A stretch of DNA of 64,000 nt from Nitrospirota bacterium (GTDB taxonomy: Bacteria; Nitrospirota; Thermodesulfovibrionia; Thermodesulfovibrionales; UBA1546), in assembly GCA_016195565.1 (NCBI GenBank), contig JACPZK010000033.1:1-64000 (forward strand). The letters are read 5' to 3'. The notes beneath the pieces were generated by a model. It saw only the letters and a list, made by a program, of their open reading frames with translations, was not told the DNA's origin and ran no database searches. Below are positions 24,905 to 35,342 of the stretch, piece after piece. The position numbers and the translations under genes were made by a program. Position 1 is the first letter of the stretch. The number at the start of each line of letters is the position of its first letter.

Positions 24905-25719
24905 ACATACCCTGTTACAGGGCCAACTTCGTATATTTCCTGCGGCAGAGCGCCTTCTTCTTTGGCAACCTTCAATGCCGGTGTTGCTGCCTGATTAGAC
25001 CTCGCTATTGCAACAAAATCTCCTGCTTTTGAAACAGCGCCTATGTCAACGATAAATGCCTTGTCAGGCCCCACGCCTATATAGCTGTCTCCTATTCTTC
25101 CGTAAACAGGAACGTCAAAAACCAGATTGGCATTTTTGCCGTCAAAATAGATTCCTGTAACATCATAGACTCTTAAAACAAGCGTTCCTTTAATCTTTGA
25201 CAGTGTATTTTCCTTTACTTCCCAGTAGGCAAAAAGTTTCCACGGGCCAACTGTCATTAATGTAATCCTGTCCTCGCCATATTCAACAGGAAAAGCTTTT
25301 TTTCCTGTAACTGCAACTCCGTACTCTTGCGTGGAGGCAAATCCCTTAACTTCTCTCCTCAGCGAGTCGCCCGAGGCGACCCTTTCTATTTTTTCTATGG
25401 TTCTATGCGGTATGCGCGCTATCTTTTTCGCGGGGAGGGCGATTCTTTTAGGTTCTTTTTTTATTGCCTTTTCTGTTGCTTTCTTCCTGACGGCCGTTTT
25501 TTTCTCTTTCTCTGCTTTTCTGACCGCCGGTTTTTTTGCGACCGCTTTTTTCTGTTCTTTAATCTCTTTCTTTGATTTTATTGGCTTTTTTGCCCTTGTC
25601 TTCCCTTTTGTAACAGCCTTCTTCTCTGTTTTTTTAGGGGATTTTTTATCTTTTATTTTTTCCGTCTTTTTTGACGGTTTTACAGTCTTTTTGCTCTTGC
25701 TCTTAACCCTTATTTTCAT
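24901..25719 (-). CDS. DUF4912 protein with long Lys/Ala/Pro-rich tail
   Basis: 272 residues. Residues 1-120 are a low-complexity basic region rich in KK, KTEK and AKK, resembling histone-H1-like tails and probably nucleic-acid binding. Residues ~145-265 are the DUF4912 domain, with EYGEDRITLMTVGPWKLFAYWEV and VLRVYDVTGIYFDG. The ATG at 25719 is preferred because AGGAGG lies just upstream; an earlier GTG overlaps that site. The parS copy 3 is immediately downstream. Confidence 0.85.
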   Translation of the reverse strand: MKIRVKSKSKKTVKPSKKTEKIKDKKSPKKTEKKAVTKGKTRAKKPIKSKKEIKEQKKAVAKKPAVRKAEKEKKTAVRKKATEKAIKKEPKRIALPAKKIARIPHRTIEKIERVASGDSLRREVKGFASTQEYGVAVTGKKAFPVEYGEDRITLMTVGPWKLFAYWEVKENTLSKIKGTLVLRVYDVTGIYFDGKNANLVFDVPVYGRIGDSYIGVGPDKAFIVDIGAVSKAGDFVAIARSNQAATPALKVAKEEGALPQEIYEVGPVTGYV

Positions 25720-25767
25720 ATCCACCTCCTCTATATAGAATACATTGTAGCAGATTTGTAAAAAATC

Positions 25768-28410
25768 TCAATGCGCCTCTGCCCAATTTCTTCCATGCCC
25801 GATATCAACCCTCAAAGGAACCAGTAGTTTTGCAGCGCCTTCCATCTCTCTTTTAATCATATCCCTTACACTGTTAAGTTCAGATTCAGGGGCTTCAAAT
25901 AGAAGTTCGTCGTGTACCTGCAGAATCATCCTTGCATCAAGATGTCCTTCCTTGAGTTTTTTCCTGATATTTATCATCGCTATTTTTATTATGTCTGCTG
26001 CGCTGCCCTGTATCGGTGAGTTTACAGCCAGCCGTTCAGCCTGTGCCCTTGCGTTTGAATTCTGGCTACGTATCTCAGGTATCGGCCTTCGTCTGCCCGC
26101 CAATGTCACTGTATATCCTTTCTGCCTTGCCTCAGCCATCGCCGCCTCTATGTATTGTTTCACGCCGGGATGCCTCTCAAAATATTTTTCTATGTATTTT
26201 TTAGCTTCTTCATGCGGTATAGACAGCGCCGCTGAAAGCCCGAATGGCGACATTCCGTAGATGACGCCGAAGTTCACTGTCTTTGCAGTGCGCCTCATTT
26301 CATCTGTAACTTTATCAACCGTCACCCCGAATATCTCTGATGCTGTTTTTGCATGAACATCAATCCCCTTGCTGAATGCGTCAACCAATACCTCGTCTTT
26401 GCTTAGATGTGCAAGTATCCTGAGTTCTACCTGCGAGTAATCAGCGGACAGAAGAATATTGTCTTTGTCTGCAATAAAAGTTTCCCTGATTCTCTTGCCC
26501 CATTCTCCCTTGATGGGTATATTCTGCATATTGGGGTCGCTGCTGCTCAGCCTGCCTGTTGCTGTGGCAGTTTGGTTAAATGAGGTATGCACACGGCCTG
26601 TTTTAGGGTTTATAAGTACCGGCAAGGCATCCACATAAGTCGCTTTGAGTTTGCTAAGGCTTCTCCAGTTCAATATCTCACGCGGAAGTTCATGCGACAT
26701 TGCAAGCTCTTCAAGCACGCTGACATCCGTTGAAAAGCCGGTCTTTGTTTTTTTGCCGGGCTTAAGCCCGAGGCTGTGGAATAGAACCTTTGCAAGCTGT
26801 TTTGGCGAGTTTACATTGAACTCCTCGCCTGAAAGGAAAAAAATCCTTCTCTGTGTGGAGTCCAGTTCCCTTGCCAGCTCTTTTGATATATCGTTCAACT
26901 TATCCACATCTATTTTCACCCCTGTCTCTTCCATATCTGAAAGCACAGGAATCAGAGGCACCTCTATATCAAAATATACGCGTTCAAGCCCGGCCTCTTT
27001 TAGCTTTTCAAATAAAATATCTTTAAGCTCAAAAGCAAGCAAAGCGTCTTCTGCCGAATACTTTGTCGCTTCCTCAACAAACACATCTGCAAATGACTTC
27101 TTTTTATTCAGAACCTCTGCAAATGTCTTTTTCCTTCGGGAAAGATACTCAAAGCCGACATCTTCAAGACTGTGATTGGGTTTATTCGGATTTATAAGAT
27201 ATGACGCAAGCATTGTGTCGTAAAGCCTGCCTTTTGTAACAACGCCTTCCTGTTTGAGCATCATGGTGTCATATTTAAGATTATGCCCTATCTTTGCTAT
27301 ATCGGGATTTTCAAAAATCGGTGCAAGTACAGCCGTAGTCTCCTTCATACCAATTTGTTCAGGCGCCCCTAAATAAGAATGCCGTAGAGGAATATAGTAT
27401 CCTGTTTCCTTATCAGCGCTGACAGAGAACCCTACGATGCTGTCAGCCATCGGATTTTTGCCTGTTGCCTCAACGTCAAACGCAAACTCATCTTTAATGG
27501 CAGACACTATTTCCTTTAGTTTATCCGTAGAAAGCACAGCCTCATAATTCTTCTCTGCAACAGCTACTGAAGGCACAAGTTTCTTCAGACTGGTGAATTC
27601 AAATTCACTGAACAAAGACAAAAGCTTCAGCCAATCAGGCTCTTTAAGCCTGAAATCCCTCAGGTCAAAATCAATAGGGACGGATGTGTCTATTGTTGCA
27701 AGCCTTTTGCTCAGTCTTGCAATATCGGCATTTTCTGAAACAAGGCTTCTCAGCCTTTCCTTTTTTATCATCTCAGGGTGAGCAAGGAGTTCATCGAGCC
27801 CCTTAAATGCTGTCAGCAGTTCTTTTGCCGTCTTTTCTCCAATGCCCTTAATGCCGGGGATGTTGTCAGCAGCGTCTCCAGTTAATGCCATAAATTCAGG
27901 GACTCTCTCAGGGTCAAGCCCGAATTTTTCTTTTACATATTTATCATCAAGTATGCGGTCTTTCACAGGGTCGTATATCTTTATATTCTCATCTACAAGC
28001 TGGAGCATGTCTTTGTCGGCAGTAACTATAAAAACAGTTGACCTCTTTTTGCCTGCTTCTTTTGCAACTGTGCCGATTAGGTCGTCTGCCTCATATCCCG
28101 GCATCTCAAAAATACTGATATTAAAAGCCTTTATCATTTCCCTTATGCGCGGTAACTGCTGTACAAGTTCATTGGGAGTCTCCGGCCGATGCGCCTTATA
28201 TTCCTTAAAAATCCTGTGCCTTTCAGTCAGCTCAGGCGTGTCAAAAAAAACAGCAACACCGTCAGGCTTTTTCTCTCTTATGATTTTAAGCAGCGTGGTG
28301 GTAAACCCGTAGATTGCGTTTGTTGGAAAGCCCTTGGAATTCGTCAGCCCTTTAATCGCATAAAATGCGCGGTAGACATAAGAATTCCCGTCAATGAGAT
28401 AAATATTCAT
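25768..28410 (-). CDS. polA: DNA polymerase I
   Basis: 880 residues. Domains: a 5' nuclease (1-290; YLIDGNSYVYRAFYAI, TADKDMLQL, GDAADNIPGIKGIGEKTA), a 3'-5' exonuclease (~320-480) and a family A polymerase. The exonuclease keeps DVEATG (DxE), GHNLKYDTMML and YSAEDA, so proofreading looks intact. The polymerase has DYSQVELRILAHLS (A), RRTAKTVNFGVIYG (B) and QVHDELLFE (C). The start at 28410 is preferred; an ATG five codons upstream is possible. It processes Okazaki fragments and fills repair gaps left by UvrABC. Confidence 0.95.
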   Translation of the reverse strand: MNIYLIDGNSYVYRAFYAIKGLTNSKGFPTNAIYGFTTTLLKIIREKKPDGVAVFFDTPELTERHRIFKEYKAHRPETPNELVQQLPRIREMIKAFNISIFEMPGYEADDLIGTVAKEAGKKRSTVFIVTADKDMLQLVDENIKIYDPVKDRILDDKYVKEKFGLDPERVPEFMALTGDAADNIPGIKGIGEKTAKELLTAFKGLDELLAHPEMIKKERLRSLVSENADIARLSKRLATIDTSVPIDFDLRDFRLKEPDWLKLLSLFSEFEFTSLKKLVPSVAVAEKNYEAVLSTDKLKEIVSAIKDEFAFDVEATGKNPMADSIVGFSVSADKETGYYIPLRHSYLGAPEQIGMKETTAVLAPIFENPDIAKIGHNLKYDTMMLKQEGVVTKGRLYDTMLASYLINPNKPNHSLEDVGFEYLSRRKKTFAEVLNKKKSFADVFVEEATKYSAEDALLAFELKDILFEKLKEAGLERVYFDIEVPLIPVLSDMEETGVKIDVDKLNDISKELARELDSTQRRIFFLSGEEFNVNSPKQLAKVLFHSLGLKPGKKTKTGFSTDVSVLEELAMSHELPREILNWRSLSKLKATYVDALPVLINPKTGRVHTSFNQTATATGRLSSSDPNMQNIPIKGEWGKRIRETFIADKDNILLSADYSQVELRILAHLSKDEVLVDAFSKGIDVHAKTASEIFGVTVDKVTDEMRRTAKTVNFGVIYGMSPFGLSAALSIPHEEAKKYIEKYFERHPGVKQYIEAAMAEARQKGYTVTLAGRRRPIPEIRSQNSNARAQAERLAVNSPIQGSAADIIKIAMINIRKKLKEGHLDARMILQVHDELLFEAPESELNSVRDMIKREMEGAAKLLVPLRVDIGHGRNWAEAH

Positions 28411-28496
28411 GCAGGAATTATACATGTATGGTTAGAATCATGTAAATCATCAAGCCCTATATAATAAATACTGATTCGGTATAATCATTATTCCTG

Positions 28497-28563
28497 TTGA
28501 CTAATCAATTAATCGCCTTCTATAATCACAACAAATGTCGCAGCAGTATAAAATATAATGTTA
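28497..28563 (+). promoter_or_regulatory. Promoter plus GTTA module, copy 1 (other copy 46611-46676)
   Basis: TTGACT (28497-28502), 18-bp spacer, TATAAT (28521-28526), then exactly 33 bp to GTTA at 28560. The last 16 bp (ATAAAATATAATGTTA) are identical to 46661-46676. The following 100 bp, up to the NTase gene, hold an imperfect inverted repeat (TAACCCCACC/GGCGGGGTTA) and no gene. Confidence 0.6.
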
Positions 28564-28663
28564 ACCCCACCTCTCCCCCAGCAAATCCCTTCCTGAAAAA
28601 TTTTAAGCCTTCAGCAGTCAAAGCAGTGCTATGTTTTCAGTTGAATTGCAAAATAAGGCGGGG

Positions 28664-29215
28664 TTAGCTCTTCATAAGCTCCTCAAAGATTTTCAGAAAG
28701 CCATTGTTATCAGCAGACGCGTCAAACTCCGAAAGCCATTTTCTTATATACGCTGTGTCTATTTCAGGGTTTTTAAGGATTATTGACCTTGCGTCTTCAA
28801 TGTCCCGCGGTCTGCCGGCAAAAACTTTATGGATTATGACGTCTTCGGGAGAAGCAAATGAAACATCCTGACCAAGGATTGATATTTTACGCGACCTTTT
28901 TATCGCCTGCTCTTCGTATGGCGTAAATGAAAAAATGAAATCAATTCTAATGCCTGAAGCTTCTTCAATTGCGGGCAGTACCATTGTCTGTTTTACAAAT
29001 GATTCCACATCGTCGGGAATTGGGTTTAGTCCGAGTTCAGCTATAATTCCGGCAATTGTGCCGAGATTATCAATATTAACCCCGAGAGTAATGTCTATAT
29101 CCCTCGTCAGCCTTGGCTCTCCGTAAATAAGGACAGCTTGTCCGCCGATTATCATATACGGCAGGGCGTGATTATGAAGGCATAAGCCTATTTTTGACAG
29201 GATTTCTCTGAACAT
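28664..29215 (-). CDS. Nucleotidyltransferase-fold protein (MNT/AbiEii type)
   Basis: 183 residues. IIGGQAVLIYGEPRLTRDIDITL gives the GG...G and DxD motifs of minimal nucleotidyltransferases, and RIDFIFSFTP adds the third acidic strand. SFASPEDVIIHKVFAGRPRDIED is typical of DUF6036/AbiEii-like members. The start overlaps the upstream 72-residue gene by 28 bp, a TA-like arrangement. The stop codon lies within GCTAAC, reminiscent of a cassette end. Confidence 0.78.
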   Translation of the reverse strand: MFREILSKIGLCLHNHALPYMIIGGQAVLIYGEPRLTRDIDITLGVNIDNLGTIAGIIAELGLNPIPDDVESFVKQTMVLPAIEEASGIRIDFIFSFTPYEEQAIKRSRKISILGQDVSFASPEDVIIHKVFAGRPRDIEDARSIILKNPEIDTAYIRKWLSEFDASADNNGFLKIFEELMKS

Positions 29216-29406
29216 GAGTTGAGAATGCTTGCTATTCTTATGTCAATATCAATACCGATGGAGTGTTCCTTCGGAGGCAAGACGCCGAGCGCCACGCCTT
29301 CAGCCCACAAGGACTCAACGATATCAAGCGACTGCTGGTATGAGAGCCTTTCCCTTTTTATGAAATTGTCTTCAAATTTCTTTACTATTTCAGGGTTTGT
29401 TATCAT
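29188..29406 (-). CDS. Small partner protein of the NTase
   Basis: 72 residues (MITNPEIVKKFEDNFIKRER, then LSYQQSLDIVESLWAEGVALG). It is helical, upstream of and overlapping the NTase gene. Short proteins of this kind recur upstream of MNT/AbiEii-like NTases, and I infer an antitoxin or partner role. No helix-turn-helix seen. Confidence 0.6.
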   Translation of the reverse strand: MITNPEIVKKFEDNFIKRERLSYQQSLDIVESLWAEGVALGVLPPKEHSIGIDIDIRIASILNSCSEKSCQK

Positions 29407-29557
29407 GCTGCTATTTTACCAGAAAGCTCCCGGTTATTTTCATATTTTTATCGTCTATCTAACTTCTGCCCCGGCATGTGCAATCCCCCTTAAATTGACT
29501 AAGTTTCCATATTATTTTATATTAAATGAATCACATGATTTACCTAAGGAGGATATT

Positions 29558-30808
29558 TTGCTTAAAGCAGTAGAAGATCTCAGCACAACAAAGAAACGCC
29601 TGAAGATAGAAATACCGTCTGAGGCTATTGAAAAAAAGATTAAAAACTCTCTTGAAAAAGCCCGTCAGAAAGCAAAGACACCCGGGTTCAGGCCAGGAAA
29701 AACACCTATGAACATTATAGAGAAACACTTTGGAAAGAGCGCTGAGGCAGAGGCATTGGAAGAAGTAATCCCTGAGTTTTATGACAGTGCATTAAAAGAA
29801 GCTGCTATTGTGCCTGTTACAAGGCCTGAGATTGAGGGAGGAGTAAACTTCGAGCGCAACAATCCGCTTTCGCTGTCTTTCACCCTTGAGATACGGCCGA
29901 AGATTGAAAACCTGAAATACGAAGGCATCAAAACAAAAGATATTCCCGTGACTGTCTCTGATGAAGAGGTTGAGAACGCATTAAAAAGGCTTCAGGAAGG
30001 CAAGGCCACCTATGAGATTGCAGACAAAGCGATAGAGGCCGGAGATTTATTGACCATTGACTATGAAATGAAATATGACGGCCAGACAACCACTGCAAAA
30101 GATCAGGTTTTTATGGTAGGCTTCACAGGCCTGCCAAAGGAAATCTCAGAGAGCCTCATAGGCAAAAAGGCAGGCGACGTCGCTGAGGTTGAGGCGCAAT
30201 TCCCTCAGGATTTCCACGCAAAGGCCATTGCAGGGAAAAAGGTTCTGATAAAAAATACAGTCAATGCCGTAAAGAAAAAAATCCTTCCTGCCATAGACGA
30301 CGAGCTTGCAAAAGACCTCGGGTTTGAAAACCTCGATGCGCTGAAGGCAGGCGCGAAGGAAGAGATTGAAAAGGCAAAAAAAGAACAGACACAAAAAATA
30401 CAGAAGGATGAGATACTTGAATCTCTCACGGGTTCGCATAATTTTGATATACCTGAATCAATGCTTGAAAGGGAGCTGACAGCAATGGTTCACGAGGCAA
30501 AGACATTAAAGAAATCCGACAAGGATGAAGCTGTGCTCCGTGACGAATTAAAGCCCGATGCCGCAAAAAACGTAAGGGCAATGATCCTTCTCTCTGTTAT
30601 CGGAGAAAAGGAAGGAGTAACAGTAACAGACGAGGAGATTAAAGAAAAGATACTTGAACTTTCACAACAGCTTTCTATGACGCCTGAATCCCTTATAAAG
30701 ATATATGCTCAGAGAGACGGTTCGCTGGAGGGGCTCAGAAATAACATATATGAACAAAAAGTCTTAGGCCTCCTGCTTTCAAGGGCAGTTGTAGAGAAAG
30801 GAGAATAA
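29558..30808 (+). CDS. tig: Trigger factor (ribosome-associated chaperone/PPIase)
   Basis: 416 residues. The TTG start at 29558 follows an AAGGAGG site and yields the family N-terminus; the frame is open further upstream but reads unlike any trigger factor. The ribosome-binding region has [13 protein letters not shown] (the usual GFRxGKxP signature), residues ~150-240 form the FKBP-type PPIase ([14 protein letters not shown]) and the rest is the helical chaperone cradle. It is the first gene of tig-clpP-clpX, linking nascent-chain folding with degradation. Confidence 0.94.
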   Translation: MLKAVEDLSTTKKRLKIEIPSEAIEKKIKNSLEKARQKAKTPGFRPGKTPMNIIEKHFGKSAEAEALEEVIPEFYDSALKEAAIVPVTRPEIEGGVNFERNNPLSLSFTLEIRPKIENLKYEGIKTKDIPVTVSDEEVENALKRLQEGKATYEIADKAIEAGDLLTIDYEMKYDGQTTTAKDQVFMVGFTGLPKEISESLIGKKAGDVAEVEAQFPQDFHAKAIAGKKVLIKNTVNAVKKKILPAIDDELAKDLGFENLDALKAGAKEEIEKAKKEQTQKIQKDEILESLTGSHNFDIPESMLERELTAMVHEAKTLKKSDKDEAVLRDELKPDAAKNVRAMILLSVIGEKEGVTVTDEEIKEKILELSQQLSMTPESLIKIYAQRDGSLEGLRNNIYEQKVLGLLLSRAVVEKGE

Positions 30809-30809
30809 T

Positions 30810-31400
30810 GTGAGCATAATCCCATTTGTAATTGAGCAGACAGGAAGAACAGAGCGGGCTTACGATATCTACTCAAGGCTTCTTAAGGACAGGATAATTT
30901 TCCTTGGAACGGCAATTGATGACAGCGTTGCAAATGCAGTGATAGCGCAGCTTCTCTTTCTTCAGTCTGATGACCCGGATAAGGATATTCACATTTATGT
31001 TAATTCTCCCGGCGGCATTGTATCCTCAGGCCTTGCAATCTACGATACAATGCAGTATGTGAAACCTGATATTGCAACTTACTGTATCGGACAGGCAGCA
31101 AGCATGGGCGCGCTTCTGCTTACGGCAGGCGCCAAAGGCAAGAGGTTTGCGCTTCCTCATTCAAGGATTATGCTTCATCAGCCCATGGGAGGATTTCACG
31201 GACAGGCAACAGACGTGGAAATACATGCAAGGGAAATCTTAAAGATGAAAGACACCCTTAACAGGATACTCACCGCTCATACAGGACAGCCTCTGGAAAA
31301 AATACAGACTGACACAGACAGGGATTTCTTCATGTCAGGAGCCGAGGCAAAAGAATACGGACTTGTTGATGAGGTTATACATACTATTAAAAGCAAGTGA
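30810..31400 (+). CDS. clpP: ATP-dependent Clp protease proteolytic subunit
   Basis: 196 residues, GTG start directly after the tig stop. The catalytic triad is visible: Ser in [11 protein letters not shown], His in [11 protein letters not shown], and Asp in TDRDFFMSG. It begins [25 protein letters not shown], the normal mature or near-mature N-terminus. It forms a tetradecamer that degrades proteins unfolded by ClpX, encoded downstream. Confidence 0.96.
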   Translation: MSIIPFVIEQTGRTERAYDIYSRLLKDRIIFLGTAIDDSVANAVIAQLLFLQSDDPDKDIHIYVNSPGGIVSSGLAIYDTMQYVKPDIATYCIGQAASMGALLLTAGAKGKRFALPHSRIMLHQPMGGFHGQATDVEIHAREILKMKDTLNRILTAHTGQPLEKIQTDTDRDFFMSGAEAKEYGLVDEVIHTIKSK

Positions 31401-31475
31401 AAAGTTAGAAGTTAAAAGTTAACAAACTTCTGAAACTTTTAACTCTTAATTCTTAACTGTTAACTTTTTTGTTTG
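31401..31475. repeat. AT-rich simple inverted repeat between clpP and clpX
   Basis: Built from AGTTAAAAGTTAA-like units on the left and TTAACTGTTAACTTTTTT on the right. It can fold into a hairpin ending in a T-run, so it may attenuate clpX. Similar units occur at 55722-55800 and 58263-58342. Confidence 0.6.
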
Positions 31476-31483
31476 GAGGTTTG

Positions 31484-32734
31484 ATGTCTAAGAAAGATGA
31501 AAATATCCTGAAATGTTCATTCTGCGGCAAGGGACAGGATGAGGTAAAAAAACTTATTGCAGGCCCTGCTGTTTACATATGCAATGAATGCGTGGAACTC
31601 TGCAATGAGATAATGGCTGACGAGCTTTTTCCAACAGCAGAAACAGCCGCGCTTAAAAAACTGCCTGCGCCAAAAGAAATCTATCAGTTCCTTGATGACT
31701 ATGTTATCGGACAGGAAAAGGCAAAAAAGATACTTTCAGTTGCAGTGCATAATCACTACAAGAGGATTTATCCCGTCAAAGCCGGGACAAAAACAGATGT
31801 TGAACTGCAAAAAAGCAACATACTTTTGATAGGGCCCACAGGAACAGGAAAGACGTTGTTTGCTCAGACGCTCGCAAGGTTTCTTGATGTGCCGTTTACA
31901 ATGGCAGATGCAACAACACTCACAGAGGCAGGATATGTAGGAGAGGATGTTGAAAATATAATACTAAAACTCCTTCAGGCGGCAAGCTATGACGTTGAAA
32001 GGGCACAGAGAGGAATAGTTTACATAGATGAGATTGACAAGATAGGCAGAAAATCAGAAAACCCCTCAATAACACGCGACGTCTCCGGTGAAGGAGTGCA
32101 GCAGGCGCTGCTTAAAATAATTGAAGGCACAATTGCAAGCATACCCCCACAGGGCGGAAGGAAACATCCGCAGCAGGAGTTTATACAGGTCAACACCTCA
32201 AACATACTCTTTATCTGCGGCGGAGCATTTATCGGGCTGGAGGATATAATCAAACAGCGGACCGGCAAAAAGACCGTAGGCTTTGGCGCTAAGGTTCTAA
32301 AGACTTCAGAAAGAAAAATCGGTGATGTCTTAAGCATTGCAGAGCCTGAAGACCTGATAAAATACGGCATGATACCTGAATTTGTTGGAAGGCTTCCTGT
32401 TGTTGCAACCCTTGATGAGCTTGATGAGGCAGCGCTCGTAAAGATACTCACAGAGCCTAAAAATGCCTTGATAAAGCAGTATCAGAAACTGCTTTCTTTT
32501 GATAATGTGCATCTGCGGTTTACAGACACTGCCCTAAGTGCCATAGCAAAAAAGGCGACGGAGAGAAAAACAGGCGCGCGCGGCTTAAGGGCAATCCTTG
32601 AAGAGATAATGCTTGACGTGATGTATGAGATACCATCACAAAAAGACATAACAGAATGCCTTATAAACGAAGATACAATAATTAAAAAGGAAAAGCCCAT
32701 CCTTCTATACGAAAAACAGGCAGAGTCAGCGTAA
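31484..32734 (+). CDS. clpX: ATP-dependent Clp protease ATP-binding subunit
   Basis: 416 residues. The start at 31484 has a GGAGG site. The N-terminal zinc domain is [18 protein letters not shown] plus CNECVELC. The AAA+ core has GPTGTGKT (Walker A), VYIDEID (Walker B), the IGF-loop-type IGL region near 255, and [10 protein letters not shown] (sensor 2). Hexameric unfoldase partner of ClpP. An in-frame earlier start is not supported by a ribosome binding site. Confidence 0.96.
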   Translation: MSKKDENILKCSFCGKGQDEVKKLIAGPAVYICNECVELCNEIMADELFPTAETAALKKLPAPKEIYQFLDDYVIGQEKAKKILSVAVHNHYKRIYPVKAGTKTDVELQKSNILLIGPTGTGKTLFAQTLARFLDVPFTMADATTLTEAGYVGEDVENIILKLLQAASYDVERAQRGIVYIDEIDKIGRKSENPSITRDVSGEGVQQALLKIIEGTIASIPPQGGRKHPQQEFIQVNTSNILFICGGAFIGLEDIIKQRTGKKTVGFGAKVLKTSERKIGDVLSIAEPEDLIKYGMIPEFVGRLPVVATLDELDEAALVKILTEPKNALIKQYQKLLSFDNVHLRFTDTALSAIAKKATERKTGARGLRAILEEIMLDVMYEIPSQKDITECLINEDTIIKKEKPILLYEKQAESA

Positions 32735-32804
32735 GCTGCATACGCTTCTGAGTTTCTGTTTTCCCTTTCTTGCTTTTCTCCTACTGTAATAAATATAATC
32801 TACA

Positions 32805-34337
32805 ATGCTTTCCAAGATTCTGAGCGCAAGCGTTGTGGGGATTGATGCACATCCTGTTGATGTTGAGGTTGACATTGCATCAAGGGGACTGCCGCATTTC
32901 AATATGGTCGGGCTTCCTGACGCTGCCGTAAAAGAGAGCAGGGACAGGGTAAGGGCGTCTCTGAAAAACATCGGGTTTAATTTCCCGTTAAAGCAAATAA
33001 CCGTTAATCTTGCGCCTGCTGATTTGAAAAAAGAAGGCTCATCATTTGACCTTCCGATTGCAATAGGAATAATAACGGCAGAGGGCGTCATTGAGATGAA
33101 TTCAACACAGGGCTATCTCTTTACGGGTGAACTGTCGCTTGACGGAAAGATAAAGCCTGTGCGCGGCGCGCTCTCAATGGCTATCACGGCAAAAAGCCTT
33201 GGGCTGAAAGGAGTAATACTTCCCGAGGAGAACGCATCAGAGGCGGCGGTTGTGAAAGGCGTATCTGTATTCGGGATGAAGAGCCTTCCTGAAGTGATAG
33301 ATTTTCTGAAAAACGGCTCTTCTGGAAAAATATTCACCCTTGACCTGGATAAAGCATTTGAAGAATATTCCCTGTATGAAGATGACTTTTCTGAAGTCAA
33401 GGGTCAGGAACATGCAAAGAGGGCGCTGGAGGTCGCAGCGGCAGGAGGGCACAATGTTTTAATGATAGGGCCTCCGGGTTCAGGAAAGACAATGCTTTCA
33501 AAAAGGCTTCCTACGATACTTCCAAAGATGACCTTTGACGAGGCATTGGAGGCAACAAAGATCCACAGCGTTGCAGGCTTGCTGAAAACAGGACAGTCTT
33601 TACTTGCCACACGCACATTCCGCTCGCCGCATCACACCATATCCGATGTTGCGCTGATCGGGGGCGGCACTATCCCAAAACCGGGCGAGGTCAGCCTTGC
33701 ACATAACGGCGTTTTATTTTTGGATGAGCTTCCTGAATTCAAAAGGAATGTGCTTGAGGTCTTAAGACAGCCATTGGAAAACGGGGAAGTTACAGTCTCA
33801 AGGGCAGTGGCATCAATAACCTATCCTGCGAATTTTATGCTCGTTGCCGCAATGAACCCGTGCCCCTGCGGTTATCTTGGAGATTCAAGGCATCAATGCA
33901 CATGCACGCCCGGACAGATACACAGGTACAGGCACAGGGTATCAGGCCCTCTGCTTGACAGGATTGATATTCATATAGAAGTGCCTGCTGTTCCGTACAA
34001 AGAACTCTCAACAGAATATTCAGGAGAAAAATCAGTATCGATAAGAGAGCGGGTTATAAAAGCAAGGGATGCCCAGCTGGAAAGATTTAAAAGCGATAAG
34101 GTCTACTCAAACGGACAGATGAAAACAAGGCATATCAAAAAACACTGCAAGCTTAAACCTGACGCCCAGTCTTTGCTTGACAATGCGATGCAGAAGCTCG
34201 GACTTTCGGCAAGGGCATATACGAGAACGCTCAAATTATCCAGAACAATCGCTGATCTGGATTCATCAGAGAGCATACAATCCCATCACGTCTCAGAGGC
34301 GATTCAGTACAGGACATTGGACAGGGGGCAGTTTTGA
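32805..34337 (+). CDS. comM: YifB/ComM-family Mg-chelatase-like AAA+ ATPase
   Basis: 510 residues. The N-terminal ChlI-like part has [20 protein letters not shown]; Walker A is [15 protein letters not shown] and Walker B is LFLDELPEF. The C-terminal region has the family's [19 protein letters not shown] and [12 protein letters not shown]. ComM is a branch-migration helicase in natural transformation. Weak ribosome binding site. Presence of comM alone does not prove competence. Confidence 0.92.
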   Translation: MLSKILSASVVGIDAHPVDVEVDIASRGLPHFNMVGLPDAAVKESRDRVRASLKNIGFNFPLKQITVNLAPADLKKEGSSFDLPIAIGIITAEGVIEMNSTQGYLFTGELSLDGKIKPVRGALSMAITAKSLGLKGVILPEENASEAAVVKGVSVFGMKSLPEVIDFLKNGSSGKIFTLDLDKAFEEYSLYEDDFSEVKGQEHAKRALEVAAAGGHNVLMIGPPGSGKTMLSKRLPTILPKMTFDEALEATKIHSVAGLLKTGQSLLATRTFRSPHHTISDVALIGGGTIPKPGEVSLAHNGVLFLDELPEFKRNVLEVLRQPLENGEVTVSRAVASITYPANFMLVAAMNPCPCGYLGDSRHQCTCTPGQIHRYRHRVSGPLLDRIDIHIEVPAVPYKELSTEYSGEKSVSIRERVIKARDAQLERFKSDKVYSNGQMKTRHIKKHCKLKPDAQSLLDNAMQKLGLSARAYTRTLKLSRTIADLDSSESIQSHHVSEAIQYRTLDRGQF

Positions 34338-34382
34338 GGCTTCGCTTACTACTTATTCCACAAGTAGTTTAAATGAGATGAA

Positions 34383-34790
34383 TTAAGCCTTAACTGTAGA
34401 GACTCTTTTATACTGTATCACGGCTGCATACTCAATACGCGCATGGTCACTCTCAATGGCATCAGCAGTCCCGCTGCAATCAAGAGACCCGCTCTTCATC
34501 TTCTTATGAGCTTTAATCATATTGGTAACCACGGAAGTGAGGTCAAACCCGCCTCCTTCGCAACCCTTTATCATACAGTCCATTTTAAAATAGGCATACG
34601 AGGTAGGGCAGATATTAACAGTGCGCACCATAAGAAGAGGAATTGCCGCTTTGCGATAATATGTTATCTGAATTACGATGCCGGAAACTGTAGGGAATCG
34701 GTCCGAAACTAAACCCGCGGCAATATTGTCCTGCTTTTTTAATTCCATCTTTAAGACATGATTTTGTCTGTGATGTTGTCTGTTTGCCAT
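34383..34790 (-). CDS. Conserved protein of unknown function
   Basis: 135 residues from the ATG at 34790. It contains VSGIVIQITYYRKAAIPLLM, RTVNICPTSYAYFKMDCMIK and GGFDLTSVVTNMIKAHKKM, patterns I recall from hypothetical proteins of anaerobic Gram-negatives but cannot name. A Cys-containing central segment is notable. It lies directly downstream of cspA behind a terminator. No membrane span or signal peptide. Confidence 0.6.
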   Translation of the reverse strand: MANRQHHRQNHVLKMELKKQDNIAAGLVSDRFPTVSGIVIQITYYRKAAIPLLMVRTVNICPTSYAYFKMDCMIKGCEGGGFDLTSVVTNMIKAHKKMKSGSLDCSGTADAIESDHARIEYAAVIQYKRVSTVKA

Positions 34791-34806
34791 TGTCCCCCCG
34801 TAAAAT

Positions 34807-34838
34807 AAAATCCCCCCTGCAAAAGCAAGGGGGATTTT
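34807..34838 (-). terminator. Rho-independent terminator after cspA
   Basis: Perfect 10-bp stem AAAATCCCCC/GGGGGATTTT with a 12-nt loop, T-rich on the minus-strand side. It separates cspA from the downstream unknown gene. Confidence 0.8.
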
Positions 34839-34847
34839 GCTTGTCAA

Positions 34848-35048
34848 TTACAGCTTTGCTACATTGATCGCCTTGGGGCCTTTCGGTCCCTTTTCGGTGT
34901 CAAAGCTGACTGAGTCACCCTCGGCAAGGCTCTTAAAGCCGTTGCCCTGGATTGAAGTGTGGTGTACAAAAACATCACTGCCGTCTTCGCTTGTGATAAA
35001 GCCAAAACCCTTTGAGTCATTGAACCACTTTACTGTTCCATTAGCCAT
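34848..35048 (-). CDS. cspA: Cold-shock protein
   Basis: 66 residues, one cold-shock domain with RNP1 (KGFGFI) and RNP2 (VFVHHT). RNA chaperone. AGGAGG ribosome binding site. Its leader contains a terminator hairpin (35106-35130). It is divergent from a DEAD-box RNA helicase, so the two may form a cold-response pair. Confidence 0.95.
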   Translation of the reverse strand: MANGTVKWFNDSKGFGFITSEDGSDVFVHHTSIQGNGFKSLAEGDSVSFDTEKGPKGPKAINVAKL

Positions 35049-35105
35049 TTCTTTTACCTCCTTTTTTTAAACTCAAATCTCAGAAGGTCTCAACAAATAA
35101 AAAAA

Positions 35106-35130
35106 CCACAAAGTCGAAAAGTCTTTGTGG
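35106..35130 (-). terminator. Intrinsic terminator hairpin inside the cspA leader
   Basis: On the minus strand: CCACAAAG, a 9-nt loop, CTTTGTGG, then seven T. It lies between the probable cspA promoter and the start codon, about 55 bp before the ATG. Either a leader attenuator or the end of a short RNA. Confidence 0.75.
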
Positions 35131-35167
35131 CCTCATAAACTGCAAAAACTTCTAAAATCCTGTTTGT

Positions 35168-35197
35168 AGGATAGCATTCCCTCGCACAGTTTGTCAA
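35168..35197 (-). promoter_or_regulatory. Probable promoter of the cspA leader
   Basis: Minus strand TTGACA (35192-35197), 18-bp spacer, TATCCT (35168-35173). Transcription would begin near 35160 and cross the terminator hairpin at 35130-35106. Confidence 0.65.
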
Positions 35198-35342
35198 GGA
35201 ACTTATATTTTTGCTTGACAGGGGGTTCCCGAAGTGTTAGTGTTAAGCATTAAAACAACTGCAGTACGCGGATGAAAACTACGTCATTGTAAGCCCCGGA
35301 ATACACCCTGGTTTTTTCCCCAAACGCAGAAAAAAGGAGTCT

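Noticed and set aside
29455-29500. ATCTAAC as an attC core near the tig start
   Set aside because: No paired GTTRRRY core or hairpin arms could be found.
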